Below the pieces are notes generated by a model. That model did not search any database. It was given only the letters and a program-made list of their open reading frames with translations, and was not told where the DNA came from. Shown in pieces: positions 27,274 to 35,857 of a stretch of 64,000 nt of DNA (position 1 is its first letter; each line of letters begins with the position of its first letter). Source of the DNA: Anaerolineae bacterium (GTDB lineage: Bacteria; Chloroflexota; Anaerolineae; Aggregatilineales; Phototrophicaceae); NCBI GenBank assembly GCA_025055175.1, contig JANWYT010000002.1:62001-126000 (forward strand), read 5' to 3'. The translations under genes were made by a program, and so were the position numbers.

Positions 27274-28395
27274 TCATTCGCCTTGCACAGCGCGCACGAA
27301 TTCGTCGAACAAGTAGAGGCTGTCGTGTGGGCCAGGTGAAGCTTCTGGATGATACTGCACGCTGAAGGCGCGTAGCTCTGGATGGCGCAGACCTTCAATC
27401 GTCTGGTCATTGAGGTTGATATGCGTCACTTCACCCCCGTGCAGATCGCTGTCTTGCGTCACTGCGAAGCCATGGTTGTGAGCGCTGATTTCGACGTGGC
27501 CTGTGAGCAGATTCTTCACTGGCTGGTTGCCACCGCGATGGCCAAAGCGCATTTTCTCAGTGCGCCCACCCAGGGCCAGGCCCAAAATCTGATGACCTAA
27601 ACAGATACCGAAGATGGGAACTTGACCCAATAGATGACGCACGTTGTCGATGGCGTAATCGACTGCTGCTGGGTCACCGGGGCCGTTGCTCAGGAAGACG
27701 CCGCTGGGCTTCATGGCCAGGACTTCTGTTGCAGGAGTGCGGGCTGGTACGACGGTCACCCGCAGCCCACGATCCGTCATCATGCGCAAGATGTTGCGCT
27801 TGATCCCGAAGTCGTAAGCCACGATTAACGGGCCGTTGGGATCGTAGCGGTGCTGAGCGTACCACTGCGGATCGCTCTGCTCCGTCCAGTGATATGGCTC
27901 GGGGGTGGTCACATCATCCACGAGATTTGCGCCGTTCATATCCATGAAGTTCTGCGCCATTTCCAACAGCGCTTCAGTGTCCTGAGCGGCTTCCCCATGT
28001 GCTACAACAGCCCGCATAACGCCGCGTTCACGCAGATGGCGCACCAGTTGGCGGGTGGGAATCTCGCTCAGGCCGATGACGTTCTGCTCGCGTAGGAAGC
28101 CGTCTAGGCTGTCGCGCTGCCGCCAGTTGCTGACGATAGGGCTGAGGGCGCGCACTACGAAGCCGCTCACCCAAACGCGCTCGGATTCCATGTCTTCGCG
28201 ATTGATACCCGTGTTGCCCACGTGCGGCACAGTCATCACGACGATTTGCCTGTAATATGAAGGATCGGTGAGAATTTCCTGATAGCCGGTCATCGACGTA
28301 TTGAAGACGGCTTCGCCGGCCTGGACGCCCTGCGCCCCAAAGCCTATTCCCTGAAGGATCAGGCCGTCTTCAAGCACCAACACACCTGCACTCAT
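27274..28395 (-). CDS. carA: Carbamoyl-phosphate synthase, small (glutaminase) subunit
   Basis: 373 residues from the ATG at 28395 ([23 protein letters not shown]), preceded by AGGAG at the right distance; a longer open frame up to 28704 would overlap argJ and is rejected. The N-terminal CarA domain ([29 protein letters not shown]) is followed by a class I glutamine amidotransferase with the nucleophile in [17 protein letters not shown] and the His-Glu pair in [14 protein letters not shown]. It supplies ammonia to CarB. Its start lies 17 bases after argJ, placing it in the arginine operon, so carbamoyl phosphate here is tied to arginine supply. Confidence 0.96.
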   Translation of the reverse strand: MSAGVLVLEDGLILQGIGFGAQGVQAGEAVFNTSMTGYQEILTDPSYYRQIVVMTVPHVGNTGINREDMESERVWVSGFVVRALSPIVSNWRQRDSLDGFLREQNVIGLSEIPTRQLVRHLRERGVMRAVVAHGEAAQDTEALLEMAQNFMDMNGANLVDDVTTPEPYHWTEQSDPQWYAQHRYDPNGPLIVAYDFGIKRNILRMMTDRGLRVTVVPARTPATEVLAMKPSGVFLSNGPGDPAAVDYAIDNVRHLLGQVPIFGICLGHQILGLALGGRTEKMRFGHRGGNQPVKNLLTGHVEISAHNHGFAVTQDSDLHGGEVTHINLNDQTIEGLRHPELRAFSVQYHPEASPGPHDSLYLFDEFVRAVQGE

Positions 28396-28412
28396 GATCG
28401 CTCCTGGAGGCT

Positions 28413-29648
28413 TCACGAACGATAGTCTGCGTTGATATCGACGTACTCGCGACTCAGATCGCACGTCCAGACGACAGCTGAGCCTCGTCCGCCGACGCCA
28501 CAGTCTAGGGTGACGGAGATGGACGGCTCGCGGAAGATGGCGGCTGCGTCGGCTTCTGAGTATTTGGCCACTGTGCCATGCTTGAAGAGCAACAGACCAT
28601 GCCCGCTGTTGGGCAAGGATTCGCCTGGAGCAATCCACAACTGCGCTCGGTCTGGATCGAAGGGTTGACCCGCGCGCCCAGCTGCCGCCACAATGCGGCC
28701 CCAATTAGCATCTTGGCCGAAGAAGGCCGTCTTGACTAGGGGCGAAGCGGCGATGGTGTGGGCGATCTGGGCGGCGGAAGCGGCGTCCTGAGCGTGGATG
28801 ACGCGCAGGGTGATGAATTTGGTCGCGCCTTCGCCGTCGCGTACGATGGCCTGAGCCAACTTGACGCAGACTTCTGTCAGGGCGCGTTCGAACAGGGCCA
28901 ACTCGCTGGGCTTGTCGATGGCGACTCCGCTTGCCCCGTTGGCCAGCAGGAACACGCAGTCGTTAGTGCTGGTGTCACCGTCAACTACGATCCGATTGAA
29001 GCTCACCTCGTTGGCGGTGTGCAAGGTGCGCTGGGCGATGGGCAAGCTGATCTTAGCGTCGGTAGCGATGATGCCCAGCATGGTGGCCATGTTGGGCGCA
29101 ATCATGCCCGCGCCCTTGCTTATGCCGGCGATAGTGTAGCTGCCCTCTGCTGTCTCAACGCATACGCTGGCCATCTTGGGTCGGGTGTCGGTGGTCATGA
29201 TAGCCTGAGCTGCGGCCTGCCAATCCTGTCCGAGACGACTGATGGCTTGGGGAATGGCGCTGGCAATCTTGTCCATCGGCAGCAGAGTGCCTATGACGCC
29301 AGTAGACATGGGCAGCACTTGCTGGGGAGCTTGCAGTCCTAGACCATCGGCCACGAGGCGCGTCACTTGGCGAGCATCGTCCATGCCTTTTTTGCCCGTC
29401 AGAGCGTTGGCGCAGGTGGTGTTGACGATGACGGCGCGTATAGTCTGAGCATGAGTCCGCAGGTACTCTTGGCTGACGAGGATCGGAGCGGCTTTGGCCA
29501 AGTTGCGCGTGAAGACGCCAGCGGCAACGCACAGCCGATCTGCCACGATGAGGGCTAGGTCGGGCGCGCCGCTCTTCTTCAGGCCGCCGTGAATGCCCGC
29601 CACGCGGAAGCCGCGCACTGCCCCAATGCTTCCTTGTACTTCAAACAT
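28413..29648 (-). CDS. argJ: Bifunctional ornithine acetyltransferase / N-acetylglutamate synthase
   Basis: 411 residues from the ATG at 29648 ([24 protein letters not shown]), which overlaps the argD stop by 8 bases. It recycles the acetyl group from acetylornithine to glutamate in the arginine pathway. The autocleavage site is in [17 protein letters not shown], with the nucleophilic Thr before MLG. The N-terminal half carries [12 protein letters not shown], and the C-terminal half '[17 protein letters not shown]' and the [30 protein letters not shown] end, all diagnostic. With argJ present, the cyclic acetyl pathway needs no argE. Confidence 0.96.
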   Translation of the reverse strand: MFEVQGSIGAVRGFRVAGIHGGLKKSGAPDLALIVADRLCVAAGVFTRNLAKAAPILVSQEYLRTHAQTIRAVIVNTTCANALTGKKGMDDARQVTRLVADGLGLQAPQQVLPMSTGVIGTLLPMDKIASAIPQAISRLGQDWQAAAQAIMTTDTRPKMASVCVETAEGSYTIAGISKGAGMIAPNMATMLGIIATDAKISLPIAQRTLHTANEVSFNRIVVDGDTSTNDCVFLLANGASGVAIDKPSELALFERALTEVCVKLAQAIVRDGEGATKFITLRVIHAQDAASAAQIAHTIAASPLVKTAFFGQDANWGRIVAAAGRAGQPFDPDRAQLWIAPGESLPNSGHGLLLFKHGTVAKYSEADAAAIFREPSISVTLDCGVGGRGSAVVWTCDLSREYVDINADYRS

Positions 29649-30846
29649 GAGCTTGCTCCAACAAAAGGGAGAGGCGCTCAATCAGAAAATCGACGTCGCT
29701 GTGCCGAGCGATGAGCGGTGGCACGAGGCGGATGACGTTTGTGCCGGCGTTGACCAGCAGCAGACTGCGTTCGTAGCCCTGTTTGACGATGGGCGAAACG
29801 TCGATGGTCAGCTCCAAGCCCACCATTAGGCCGCGTCCGCGCACCTGGCGGATGAGGGGGCTGTTGATCTCGCTCAGGCGCTCTAGTAGGTAGTCACCTA
29901 CGTCGCGCACGTGAGCTAGAAAATCGGGTTGGCTGACTCGCTCTAGGACGTGGAGAGCGACGCTAGTCACCAGCGGCCCACCACCAAAGGTCGTGCCGTG
30001 ATCGCCCAGATGAATATGGTCGGCAACGGCTTGCGTGACCAGGATAGCGCCGATAGGCAGGCCGGCGGCTAATGGCTTAGCAATCGTCATCATGTCTGGC
30101 GTCACACCTAGTGCTTCGTGCGCCCACAGGTGACCAGTGCGCCCCATGCCGCACTGGACTTCATCGAAGATGAGCAGCGCACCATGCATATCGCACAAAC
30201 AGCGCACTTCACGGGCGAATTCAGGCGTCGCGCAGTGGATTCCGCCCTCGCCCTGGATGGTTTCAAAAATAACAGCACAGGTCTTGTCGGTGATGGCCTG
30301 GCGCACACCCTCGATGTCGTTGTAATCAACGATGGTCACGCCCTGGAGTAGCGGCTTGAACGGCTTCTGGTACTTGTCTTTGGGAGTGATGGACAGAGAG
30401 CCGAAGGTACGCCCGTGAAATGCCCCACTGAAGGCCACAATTTCGGTCTTGTCTGTCTGGCCGCTGTCGTAGGCGACACGACGCGCAAACTTCAGCGCGC
30501 CTTCGTTGGCTTCTGTGCCGCTGTTGCAGAAGAAGACTCGATCTGCGAAAGACCGCGCCACGAGCGCCTCAGCTAGACGGGCGTGGGGGATAGTGTGGTA
30601 TAAGTTGCTGGTGTGGATGAGGCCTGTCTCCAGCTGACGCTGTATGGCTTGCGCGACGCCTGGGTCGCCGTAGCCCAGAGCGTTGACAGCAATGCCCGCC
30701 ACCCAGTCGGCATAGGGCTTGTCTTGAGCGTCGTAGAGCGTCATGCCCTGGCCGCGTACCAATAAGAAAGATGGGCGCTGATACGACTGCACCAGGTAGT
30801 CATGCTCTTTTTCTAGGATGTCGTCGGTGAGGTTGAGAGTCTGCAT
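29641..30846 (-). CDS. argD: Acetylornithine aminotransferase
   Basis: 401 residues, a class III PLP aminotransferase. It converts N-acetylglutamate semialdehyde to N-acetylornithine. Visible blocks: DWVAGIAVNALGYGDPGVAQAI, FFCNSGTEANEGALKFARR, FHGRTFGSLSITPKDKYQKPF, the cofactor-binding LLIFDEVQCGMGRTG and the PLP lysine in MMTIAKPLAAGLPIGAI. The genomic position between argB and argJ makes ArgD more likely than a GABA or ornithine aminotransferase. It is 25 bases downstream of argB. Confidence 0.93.
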   Translation of the reverse strand: MQTLNLTDDILEKEHDYLVQSYQRPSFLLVRGQGMTLYDAQDKPYADWVAGIAVNALGYGDPGVAQAIQRQLETGLIHTSNLYHTIPHARLAEALVARSFADRVFFCNSGTEANEGALKFARRVAYDSGQTDKTEIVAFSGAFHGRTFGSLSITPKDKYQKPFKPLLQGVTIVDYNDIEGVRQAITDKTCAVIFETIQGEGGIHCATPEFAREVRCLCDMHGALLIFDEVQCGMGRTGHLWAHEALGVTPDMMTIAKPLAAGLPIGAILVTQAVADHIHLGDHGTTFGGGPLVTSVALHVLERVSQPDFLAHVRDVGDYLLERLSEINSPLIRQVRGRGLMVGLELTIDVSPIVKQGYERSLLLVNAGTNVIRLVPPLIARHSDVDFLIERLSLLLEQAHV

Positions 30847-30871
30847 GAGTCTAAATCCTTAGGAAACATCA

Positions 30872-31609
30872 TCATTCGTTGAAGATGGTTGCGCTATCAT
30901 TTTGCCAACTGTCCAGGCTGGCAATGCTCACCTGCGCCACGCCGCTGTGCAGAGCGCCGAGAGCCGTGCGTACTTTAGGGATCATGCCGCCGCTGATCGT
31001 GCCATCGGCGATCCAGGCTTCAGCCTGGGCAGCGCTCAGGTGGCGCACGACGTGACCTCCTCGCAGCACGCCATCCACGTTGCTGAGGAAGACTAGGCGC
31101 TCGGCGGGCAGAGCGGCAGCCAGTGCGCCGGCGGCATGGTCAGCGTTGATGTTCAGATCGCTGGCCTGGCCGTAGGCGATCGGGGCGATCACAGGGCTGA
31201 AGCCCTGAGCCAGTAGGGCGCGCAAAAGCTCAGCACGCGCGCAGGTGGGCGTCCCAGTGAAGCCCATATCCAGGCCTTCGACCTTCATAGGCTCGGCTTC
31301 TAACAGGCGGCCATCGACGCCACTCAGGCCTACAGCATCCACTCCCGTCTCTTGCAAGGCGCGCACCAGGCGCTTGTTGATAGCGCCGCACAAGACCATG
31401 CGCACTACCTCTAGCGTCTCACCATCAGTGATTCGCACACCCTGATGGGTGCGCGTCTCTAGGCCAAAGCGGGCCTGCATAGCGCTGATCTCTTTGCCAC
31501 CACCGTGTACCACAATCAATGGTGCGCGCTGGGCAGCGGCCTGGGCGAAGCGTGCTAGGAATGCGGCGTCGTCGATTTCATGGCCGCTGAGTTTGACGAT
31601 CTCCGTCAT
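30872..31609 (-). CDS. argB: Acetylglutamate kinase
   Basis: 245 residues from the ATG at 31609, which has GAGGA nine bases upstream; the ATG at 31618 abuts that GAGGA and is less likely. It phosphorylates N-acetylglutamate, the usual control step of arginine synthesis. The amino-acid kinase fold shows TEIVKLSGHEIDD, the glycine-rich loop IVVHGGGKEIS, SGVDGRLLEA and the nucleotide-side SDLNINADHAAGALAAAL with LVFLSNVDGVL. The N-terminal helix found in arginine-feedback-inhibited ArgB enzymes is absent, so feedback may be weak and control may rest on the operon leader (inference). Starts 12 bases after argC. Confidence 0.93.
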   Translation of the reverse strand: MTEIVKLSGHEIDDAAFLARFAQAAAQRAPLIVVHGGGKEISAMQARFGLETRTHQGVRITDGETLEVVRMVLCGAINKRLVRALQETGVDAVGLSGVDGRLLEAEPMKVEGLDMGFTGTPTCARAELLRALLAQGFSPVIAPIAYGQASDLNINADHAAGALAAALPAERLVFLSNVDGVLRGGHVVRHLSAAQAEAWIADGTISGGMIPKVRTALGALHSGVAQVSIASLDSWQNDSATIFNE

Positions 31610-31621
31610 TGGGTGCATTCC

Positions 31622-32620
31622 TCAGAGCAGAGCCAGAGTCTCTGGCCAGTCGTACATCAGGTTGTAGCACTGAACGGCTTGGCTGGCCGCGCCCTTGCGC
31701 AAATTGTCGGTGACGCTGGTGATGTGTACTAAGTGTTCGTTGACAGGGTTGACGCTGATGACGCACATGTTGGTGCGCACAGCATCGCGCAGGGTGGCTT
31801 CCTGGCCCAGCGGCTTGACCTGGACGAGCGGTTCGTCGGCGTAAATATTGGTGTAAAGGCTATGGACGTGATCGGTGCGCAAGGTCGGGTTAAGCGTGAC
31901 GTAAATACTGGCCATCAGCCCACGATCTACGGGCAGCAGATGAGGGCTGAAGACCAACGGCTCTCCGTATGGCCCAAACTTGTTGATCTCTTGCTCAATT
32001 TCGCCCACATGGCGATGGCGGCGACCCGTGTTGTAGGGCGAGAGATTACCGTAGACTTCCACAAAGTGGGTTTTATCACTGGGATTGCGGCCAGCGCCGC
32101 TCACACCAGATTTGGCGTCAACGATGATCGGGGCATCTAGCTCCAGAGCGCGCGTCTCTAGCAGTGGATATAGACCTAGTAGCGTCGTAGTGGGGTAGCA
32201 GCCAGGGACTGCGATGATAGAAGCGCCGCGCAGCTCATCACGGTGCATCTCTGGCAGGCCATATGGCACGGGCAGCAGTTCTGGGTGAGGATGTTCGCCA
32301 TACCAACGACTGTAGGCTTCGGCGCTGTGTAGGCGCAAATCCGCCGACAGGTCGATGACGCGCTTGCCTGCATCTCTAGCGCGCTTGGCATACTGAGCTG
32401 AGGTCTTGTGAGGCAGAGCCAGAAAGACCATATCGACCTCATCGAGCGGCGCGTCTTCTGGACGGACGTAGTACAGGCCTGTGTGGGGGATCATATCGCC
32501 CAAGTAAGTGCTAGATGTGCCGAAGACCACCTCTGTGTGGGGATGTTGAGCTAGGATTTCCACCAAATCTAGGCCAGCGTAGCCAGAAGCGCCATAGACG
32601 CCGACGCGAATGCTGCTCAT
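31622..32620 (-). CDS. argC: N-acetyl-gamma-glutamyl-phosphate reductase
   Basis: 332 residues from the ATG at 32620 (MSSIRVGVYGASGYAGLDLVEIL), which has AAAGG about seven bases upstream; the open frame extends 7 codons further but without family support. It reduces N-acetylglutamyl phosphate to the semialdehyde with NADPH. The dinucleotide-binding GASGYAG loop and the catalytic cysteine in IIAVPGCYPTTTLLGLYPLL are present, as is the conserved KSGVSGAGRNPS. First structural gene of the arginine operon; the leader upstream carries an Arg-codon leader ORF and a terminator hairpin. Confidence 0.96.
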   Translation of the reverse strand: MSSIRVGVYGASGYAGLDLVEILAQHPHTEVVFGTSSTYLGDMIPHTGLYYVRPEDAPLDEVDMVFLALPHKTSAQYAKRARDAGKRVIDLSADLRLHSAEAYSRWYGEHPHPELLPVPYGLPEMHRDELRGASIIAVPGCYPTTTLLGLYPLLETRALELDAPIIVDAKSGVSGAGRNPSDKTHFVEVYGNLSPYNTGRRHRHVGEIEQEINKFGPYGEPLVFSPHLLPVDRGLMASIYVTLNPTLRTDHVHSLYTNIYADEPLVQVKPLGQEATLRDAVRTNMCVISVNPVNEHLVHITSVTDNLRKGAASQAVQCYNLMYDWPETLALL

Positions 32621-32651
32621 CAACGACCTTTCTTCGTGCATCGCCAGACGT

Positions 32652-32690
32652 AAAACGCCCTAACCTATCGGCCACGATGAGGTTAGGGCG
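32652..32690 (-). terminator. Leader terminator (attenuator) of the argC operon
   Basis: On the minus strand CGCCCTAACCT pairs perfectly with AGGTTAGGGCG (11 bp). After one bulged C the stem continues with ATCG/CGAT to a 4-base loop TGGC, and it is followed directly by TTTT (32655-32652). It lies 31 bases before the argC ATG, i.e. between the promoter and the first gene, so it can only be a regulated (attenuator) terminator. Nine bases of its 5' half (ACCTCATCG, 32683-32675) are the exact complement of bases 32751-32743 at the end of the upstream leader ORF. Confidence 0.85.
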
Positions 32691-32745
32691 TGTGTTTCTC
32701 CCCTAAATACGGTGTTTGCAGGTACATGCTCTTACCGCTTTGACC

Positions 32746-32787
32746 TCATCGCTGGCAAGGTCGGCGGCGCTTGTCTTTCATCGTCAT
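32746..32787 (-). CDS. Arginine-rich leader peptide of the argC operon (13 aa)
   Basis: A 13-codon ORF, MTMKDKRRRPCQR, followed by TGA, in the transcribed leader about 125 bases before argC. Four of 13 codons are Arg, three of them consecutive (codons 7-9, CGC CGC CGA) and the fourth directly before the stop. The last Arg codon, the stop and the next three bases (CGATGAGGT) are exactly complementary to part of the attenuator stem. A ribosome stalled on the Arg triplet would leave this segment free to pair and break the terminator; a ribosome reaching the stop would cover it. A weak point is the lack of a strong Shine-Dalgarno; the second ATG (32781) is an alternative start. Confidence 0.7.
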   Translation of the reverse strand: MTMKDKRRRPCQR

Positions 32788-32823
32788 CGTGAGTTGGCTC
32801 GTAAAGGCTCACAGAGTGAGCTG

Positions 32824-32852
32824 AGTGTACGCTATTTCATCAATTGCGTCAA
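32824..32852 (-). promoter_or_regulatory. Promoter of the argC operon
   Basis: On the minus strand TTGACG (32852-32847) and TACACT (32829-32824) are separated by exactly 17 bases, a good sigma-70-type promoter. The transcript would start near 32817 and give a leader of about 195 nt holding the Arg leader peptide and the attenuator. A perfect TTGACA a little further upstream (32865-32860) lacks a matching -10. Confidence 0.6.
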
Positions 32853-32897
32853 CTTATCCTGTCAAGATCATACACTTTGCCCTGTGCGTTGGGCAAT

Positions 32898-32907
32898 TTG
32901 CACAAAG
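32898..32907. promoter_or_regulatory. TTGCACAAAG box between argC and the ABC transporter genes
   Basis: An exact TTGCACAAAG in the divergent intergenic region, 45 bases upstream of the argC -35. The same 10-mer occurs upstream of PucR regulator 2 (23462) and in the gltB leader (21703), with near matches before gltB (21474-21483) and glnA (56626-56635, inverted). Possible regulator-binding site; whether it serves argC or the divergent ABC genes cannot be told. Confidence 0.3.
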
Positions 32908-32998
32908 ATAAGATTGTCAACGAAGCTGCACAGCGATTCGTGCCTGGGACGTGTACCATGAGAGACAGCTTATCGACGCGCACAGGCAGGGAGCGCGA

Positions 32999-33700
32999 AT
33001 GATCGTCGTGCAAGAACTCAGCAAGTATTACGGACAGCGGGCGGCCATAGAAAGTATTAGCTTCCGCGCTGAACGCGGCGAGATAGTGGGCCTCTTAGGA
33101 GTCAACGGCGCAGGCAAATCGACGACCATGCGCGTCATCGCCGGCTACATACCACCTACGCGTGGACGTGTGGAGTTGGCAGGACACGACCTGCTGGATG
33201 ATCCCCTAACTGCGCGAGCGCAGGTCGGCTATCTGCCAGAGCGGGTTCCTCTCTATCCTGATATGACAGTTGAGGGCTACGTATTGTTCTGGGCGCGCTT
33301 GCGGCGCACGCCGCGCGCAGCAGAGCGCACGCGCCACGTCCTAGAGCGCTTCGACTTGTGGGGACGTAGGCGGCAGCTAGTGCGCGCCTTGTCGAAAGGG
33401 TTGAAGCAGCGCTTGGGCTTGGCCCAAGCCATCGTCCATAACCCGCCCATTGTCATCCTGGATGAGCCAACGATTGGCATTGATCCGCAGCAAGTGGTGG
33501 AGGTGCGTCAGTTCATCCATGAGCTACGCGACCATCACGCTGTCCTGTTCAGCAGTCATTTGCTGGCTGAAGTTGAGCAGGTGTGCGACCGAGCCATCAT
33601 CTTGCACCAGGGACGCGTGCGCGACGAGGTGAGGCTGAGCCAGTTGGGCGGCGTCTCGTTGGAGCAGCGCTTCATGAGCGCCATTAGTGGGAGGGCCTGA
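32999..33700 (+). CDS. ABC transporter ATP-binding protein (GldA/NodI/CcmA-like)
   Basis: 233 residues from the ATG at 32999, with AGGGAG five bases upstream. Walker A is GVNGAGKSTT, the ABC signature is LSKGLKQRLGLA (LSKG variant), Walker B is IVILDEPTIGIDP, and the switch His is in AVLFSSHLLAEVEQVC. It powers the membrane proteins encoded next. The order ATPase - ABC-2 permease - GldG-like protein resembles the gliding-motility exporter GldAFG and its relatives in non-gliding bacteria, where the substrate is unknown. Confidence 0.9.
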   Translation: MIVVQELSKYYGQRAAIESISFRAERGEIVGLLGVNGAGKSTTMRVIAGYIPPTRGRVELAGHDLLDDPLTARAQVGYLPERVPLYPDMTVEGYVLFWARLRRTPRAAERTRHVLERFDLWGRRRQLVRALSKGLKQRLGLAQAIVHNPPIVILDEPTIGIDPQQVVEVRQFIHELRDHHAVLFSSHLLAEVEQVCDRAIILHQGRVRDEVRLSQLGGVSLEQRFMSAISGRA

Positions 33701-33701
33701 T

Positions 33702-34427
33702 ATGCGCAGCGTAAGTCTGATCCTGCGCCGCGAGATGGCGTCTTACTTCACGTCTCCGATTGCCTACCTAATTGCTGCTGGTTTCCTGTTGCTGACTGGC
33801 GTCAGCTTCAACAACGAGCTGACGTTCGCCCTCGGAGTACGTCCGCTTGATCCTGCCTTGATCCCGCGCTTGCTCACCCAGGTGATGATCTTCCTCGCAC
33901 CGCTGCTCACCATGCGGTTGCTGGCGGAGGAGAGCCGCGAGGGGACGATGGAGTTGTTGTTGACTGCGCCCATCAGCGATTTGGCTATCGTCTTGGGCAA
34001 GTTCCTCAGCGCTTGGCTGTTCTACACTTTGTTGCTAGCCCTGACGCTGGTTTACCAGGTCATCGTCTTCAGCGTATCGCGTCCTGATCTGGCTCACGTC
34101 ATCGCGGCCTATCTGGGAATATGGCTGTACGGTGGCGCGACTCTGGCCATCGGCCTATTCTTCTCCGCCCTCACAGAGAATCAGATCGTAGCGGCCTTTC
34201 TGAGCATGGTGGTGCTGTTCGTGCTATATATTGGCGAAAATGTTGGTCAGATTGTGGCCAGTGTTGATCTGGCGCGCCTCATCTTCAGCTTAACGCTGCA
34301 AGGCCACTTCGCCCCGTCGTTTGCAGTGGGCTTGATTCGGGGCGAAGATGTGATCTACTATGCGGGGGTGATTGTGGTCGCTCTCTACTTGAGCATACAG
34401 GCCCTGGACGCGCGGAGGTTGCGTTGA
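33702..34427 (+). CDS. ABC-2 type permease (GldF-like)
   Basis: 241 residues from the ATG at 33702 (GGGAGGG six bases upstream). Six membrane segments are visible: SPIAYLIAAGFLLLTGVSF, LTQVMIFLAPLLTMRLL, FLSAWLFYTLLLALTLVYQVIVF, VIAAYLGIWLYGGATLAIGLFFSAL, IVAAFLSMVVLFVLYIG and VIYYAGVIVVALYLSIQAL. The cytoplasmic loop AEESREGTMELLLTAPISDLAIVLGKFLSAW is the hallmark of the ABC-2/GldF group. It is separated by one base from the ATPase gene, and its stop shares a base with the next start. Confidence 0.9.
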   Translation: MRSVSLILRREMASYFTSPIAYLIAAGFLLLTGVSFNNELTFALGVRPLDPALIPRLLTQVMIFLAPLLTMRLLAEESREGTMELLLTAPISDLAIVLGKFLSAWLFYTLLLALTLVYQVIVFSVSRPDLAHVIAAYLGIWLYGGATLAIGLFFSALTENQIVAAFLSMVVLFVLYIGENVGQIVASVDLARLIFSLTLQGHFAPSFAVGLIRGEDVIYYAGVIVVALYLSIQALDARRLR

Positions 34428-35857
34428 TGCTGCGCCGTGCGCTCTCTGTTGTCAACCTGCTGCTGCTATTGGGCATTGTCGCCATGACCTATGCAGCTGT
34501 GCAGCGCGCCAACATCGTCGTCGATATGACCGTTGACTCGCGCTTCACGCTCTCGGCACAGAGCCGCGAGGTCGTTGCGCTGGCCCTGCGCAATGGCCGA
34601 CCCATCCAAATTCTAGGCTTCTATCTGCCCCAAGATGTCATCCAGCGCGAGATTGACGATCAGTATTGGCAGCTGTACAGCAGCCTGAGCGAAGGTCTCA
34701 TCAGTCGCCGCTACGTCGATCCAAACGTTGAGCCGGCCTTCTTTGCGCGTTACCAAACAGCCTTCAACCAGGGTATATACGTCTACGTAGGATACTTGGG
34801 TGCAGATGGCCTGATCGATCAGACAACTATCATCCCTGTGAGTACGGACAGTGGCCAGGAAGAAGACATGACCGAGGCGCTCTCTCAGCTCTTGGCGCTG
34901 GGCCAATTCGTTGTCTACTTTGAGCGCAGCCTAGAGACGCTCGACCCTGCGGACAACCAGCAGCAAGGCATGTCCATCCTCAACAACATCCTGCGCACCA
35001 ATGGCATTGTGACGCAACCACTCTCGTTGCAAGATTTGATCGCGCGCAACCAAGAGATACCCGCCGATGCTTCGGCAGTGGTGATTGCTAGGCCAGGGCG
35101 ACGTATGACCGCTACTGAACGGGCCATGCTCAACCGCTACCTCATTCAAGGGGGGCGCGTCTTCATCGCAGCAGATTATCTGCCCATCCCAGAAGCTTTT
35201 CTGGATGAGGATGATCCGTTCGGTCGTGATTTATGGGACAACTTCGGCTTGGCTTTGCGCGATGCCCTGGTAGTCGATCCCAGTGCCAGCGGCCAAACAG
35301 CTCTGGATGTGCTGAGCGCCGTCATCTTCGAAGACAGTGAGCTGACGCAGAACATCAACAAACTTAACGATCCAAGCAGCGTCACCCAATTCCGCCTGGC
35401 GCGCCCGATTGAAATCAATCCACAATCGTCCGTGCGCAATGGCGCGGCCATCCAGACCAGCGCGCAAGCCTGGGGCGAACGTAACCTAGCCGACGTCATC
35501 CAACGTACTCAATATGCTTATGACGAGGGTGATCTGAAAGGGCCGCTGACTCTGGTCGCTTGGGCAGAGAATCCCAGCAACGGGGCGCGCTTGGTGCTAG
35601 TGGGTGATGGTGACTTCCTGATGAATGGCCAAGTGCGTCAGCCTCAGGGCAACGCTACTCTCTTCTTGAACAGCATTGGCTGGTTGACGGGCTTTGCACA
35701 GCAGGTGGCTTTCCAGCCGCGTGCTTACACCACGACGCCCATTCTGTTCACCAGTGGTCAGCAGTTAGACGTGGTGACCTTCATCACCTTAGTCCTCATG
35801 CCTGGTCTTATGCTGATGGGTGCCGGCTTAGCTTACTTGCGCAGGTGGCGACAATGA
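34427..35857 (+). CDS. GldG-like ABC-2 auxiliary protein
   Basis: 476 residues: an N-terminal membrane helix (VVNLLLLLGIVAMTYAAV), a large extracytoplasmic domain, and a C-terminal helix (VVTFITLVLMPGLMLMGAGLAYL) followed by RRWRQ. The extracytoplasmic part follows the GldG/ABC_transp_aux pattern: DSRFTLSAQSREVV, then the thioredoxin/ThuA-like blocks QILGFYLP, ADASAVVIARPGRRMTATERAMLNRYLIQGGRVFIAAD and GARLVLVGDGDFLMNG. The domain is thought to sense or hold the exported substrate. The start ATG at 34427 is within TTGATG at the preceding stop. Confidence 0.85.
   Translation: MLRRALSVVNLLLLLGIVAMTYAAVQRANIVVDMTVDSRFTLSAQSREVVALALRNGRPIQILGFYLPQDVIQREIDDQYWQLYSSLSEGLISRRYVDPNVEPAFFARYQTAFNQGIYVYVGYLGADGLIDQTTIIPVSTDSGQEEDMTEALSQLLALGQFVVYFERSLETLDPADNQQQGMSILNNILRTNGIVTQPLSLQDLIARNQEIPADASAVVIARPGRRMTATERAMLNRYLIQGGRVFIAADYLPIPEAFLDEDDPFGRDLWDNFGLALRDALVVDPSASGQTALDVLSAVIFEDSELTQNINKLNDPSSVTQFRLARPIEINPQSSVRNGAAIQTSAQAWGERNLADVIQRTQYAYDEGDLKGPLTLVAWAENPSNGARLVLVGDGDFLMNGQVRQPQGNATLFLNSIGWLTGFAQQVAFQPRAYTTTPILFTSGQQLDVVTFITLVLMPGLMLMGAGLAYLRRWRQ

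Noticed and set aside
28396-28704. N-terminal extension of carA to an upstream start
   Set aside because: It overlaps argJ in another frame and is Arg-rich nonsense; the ATG at 28395 has a good ribosome-binding site and the conserved CarA N-terminus.
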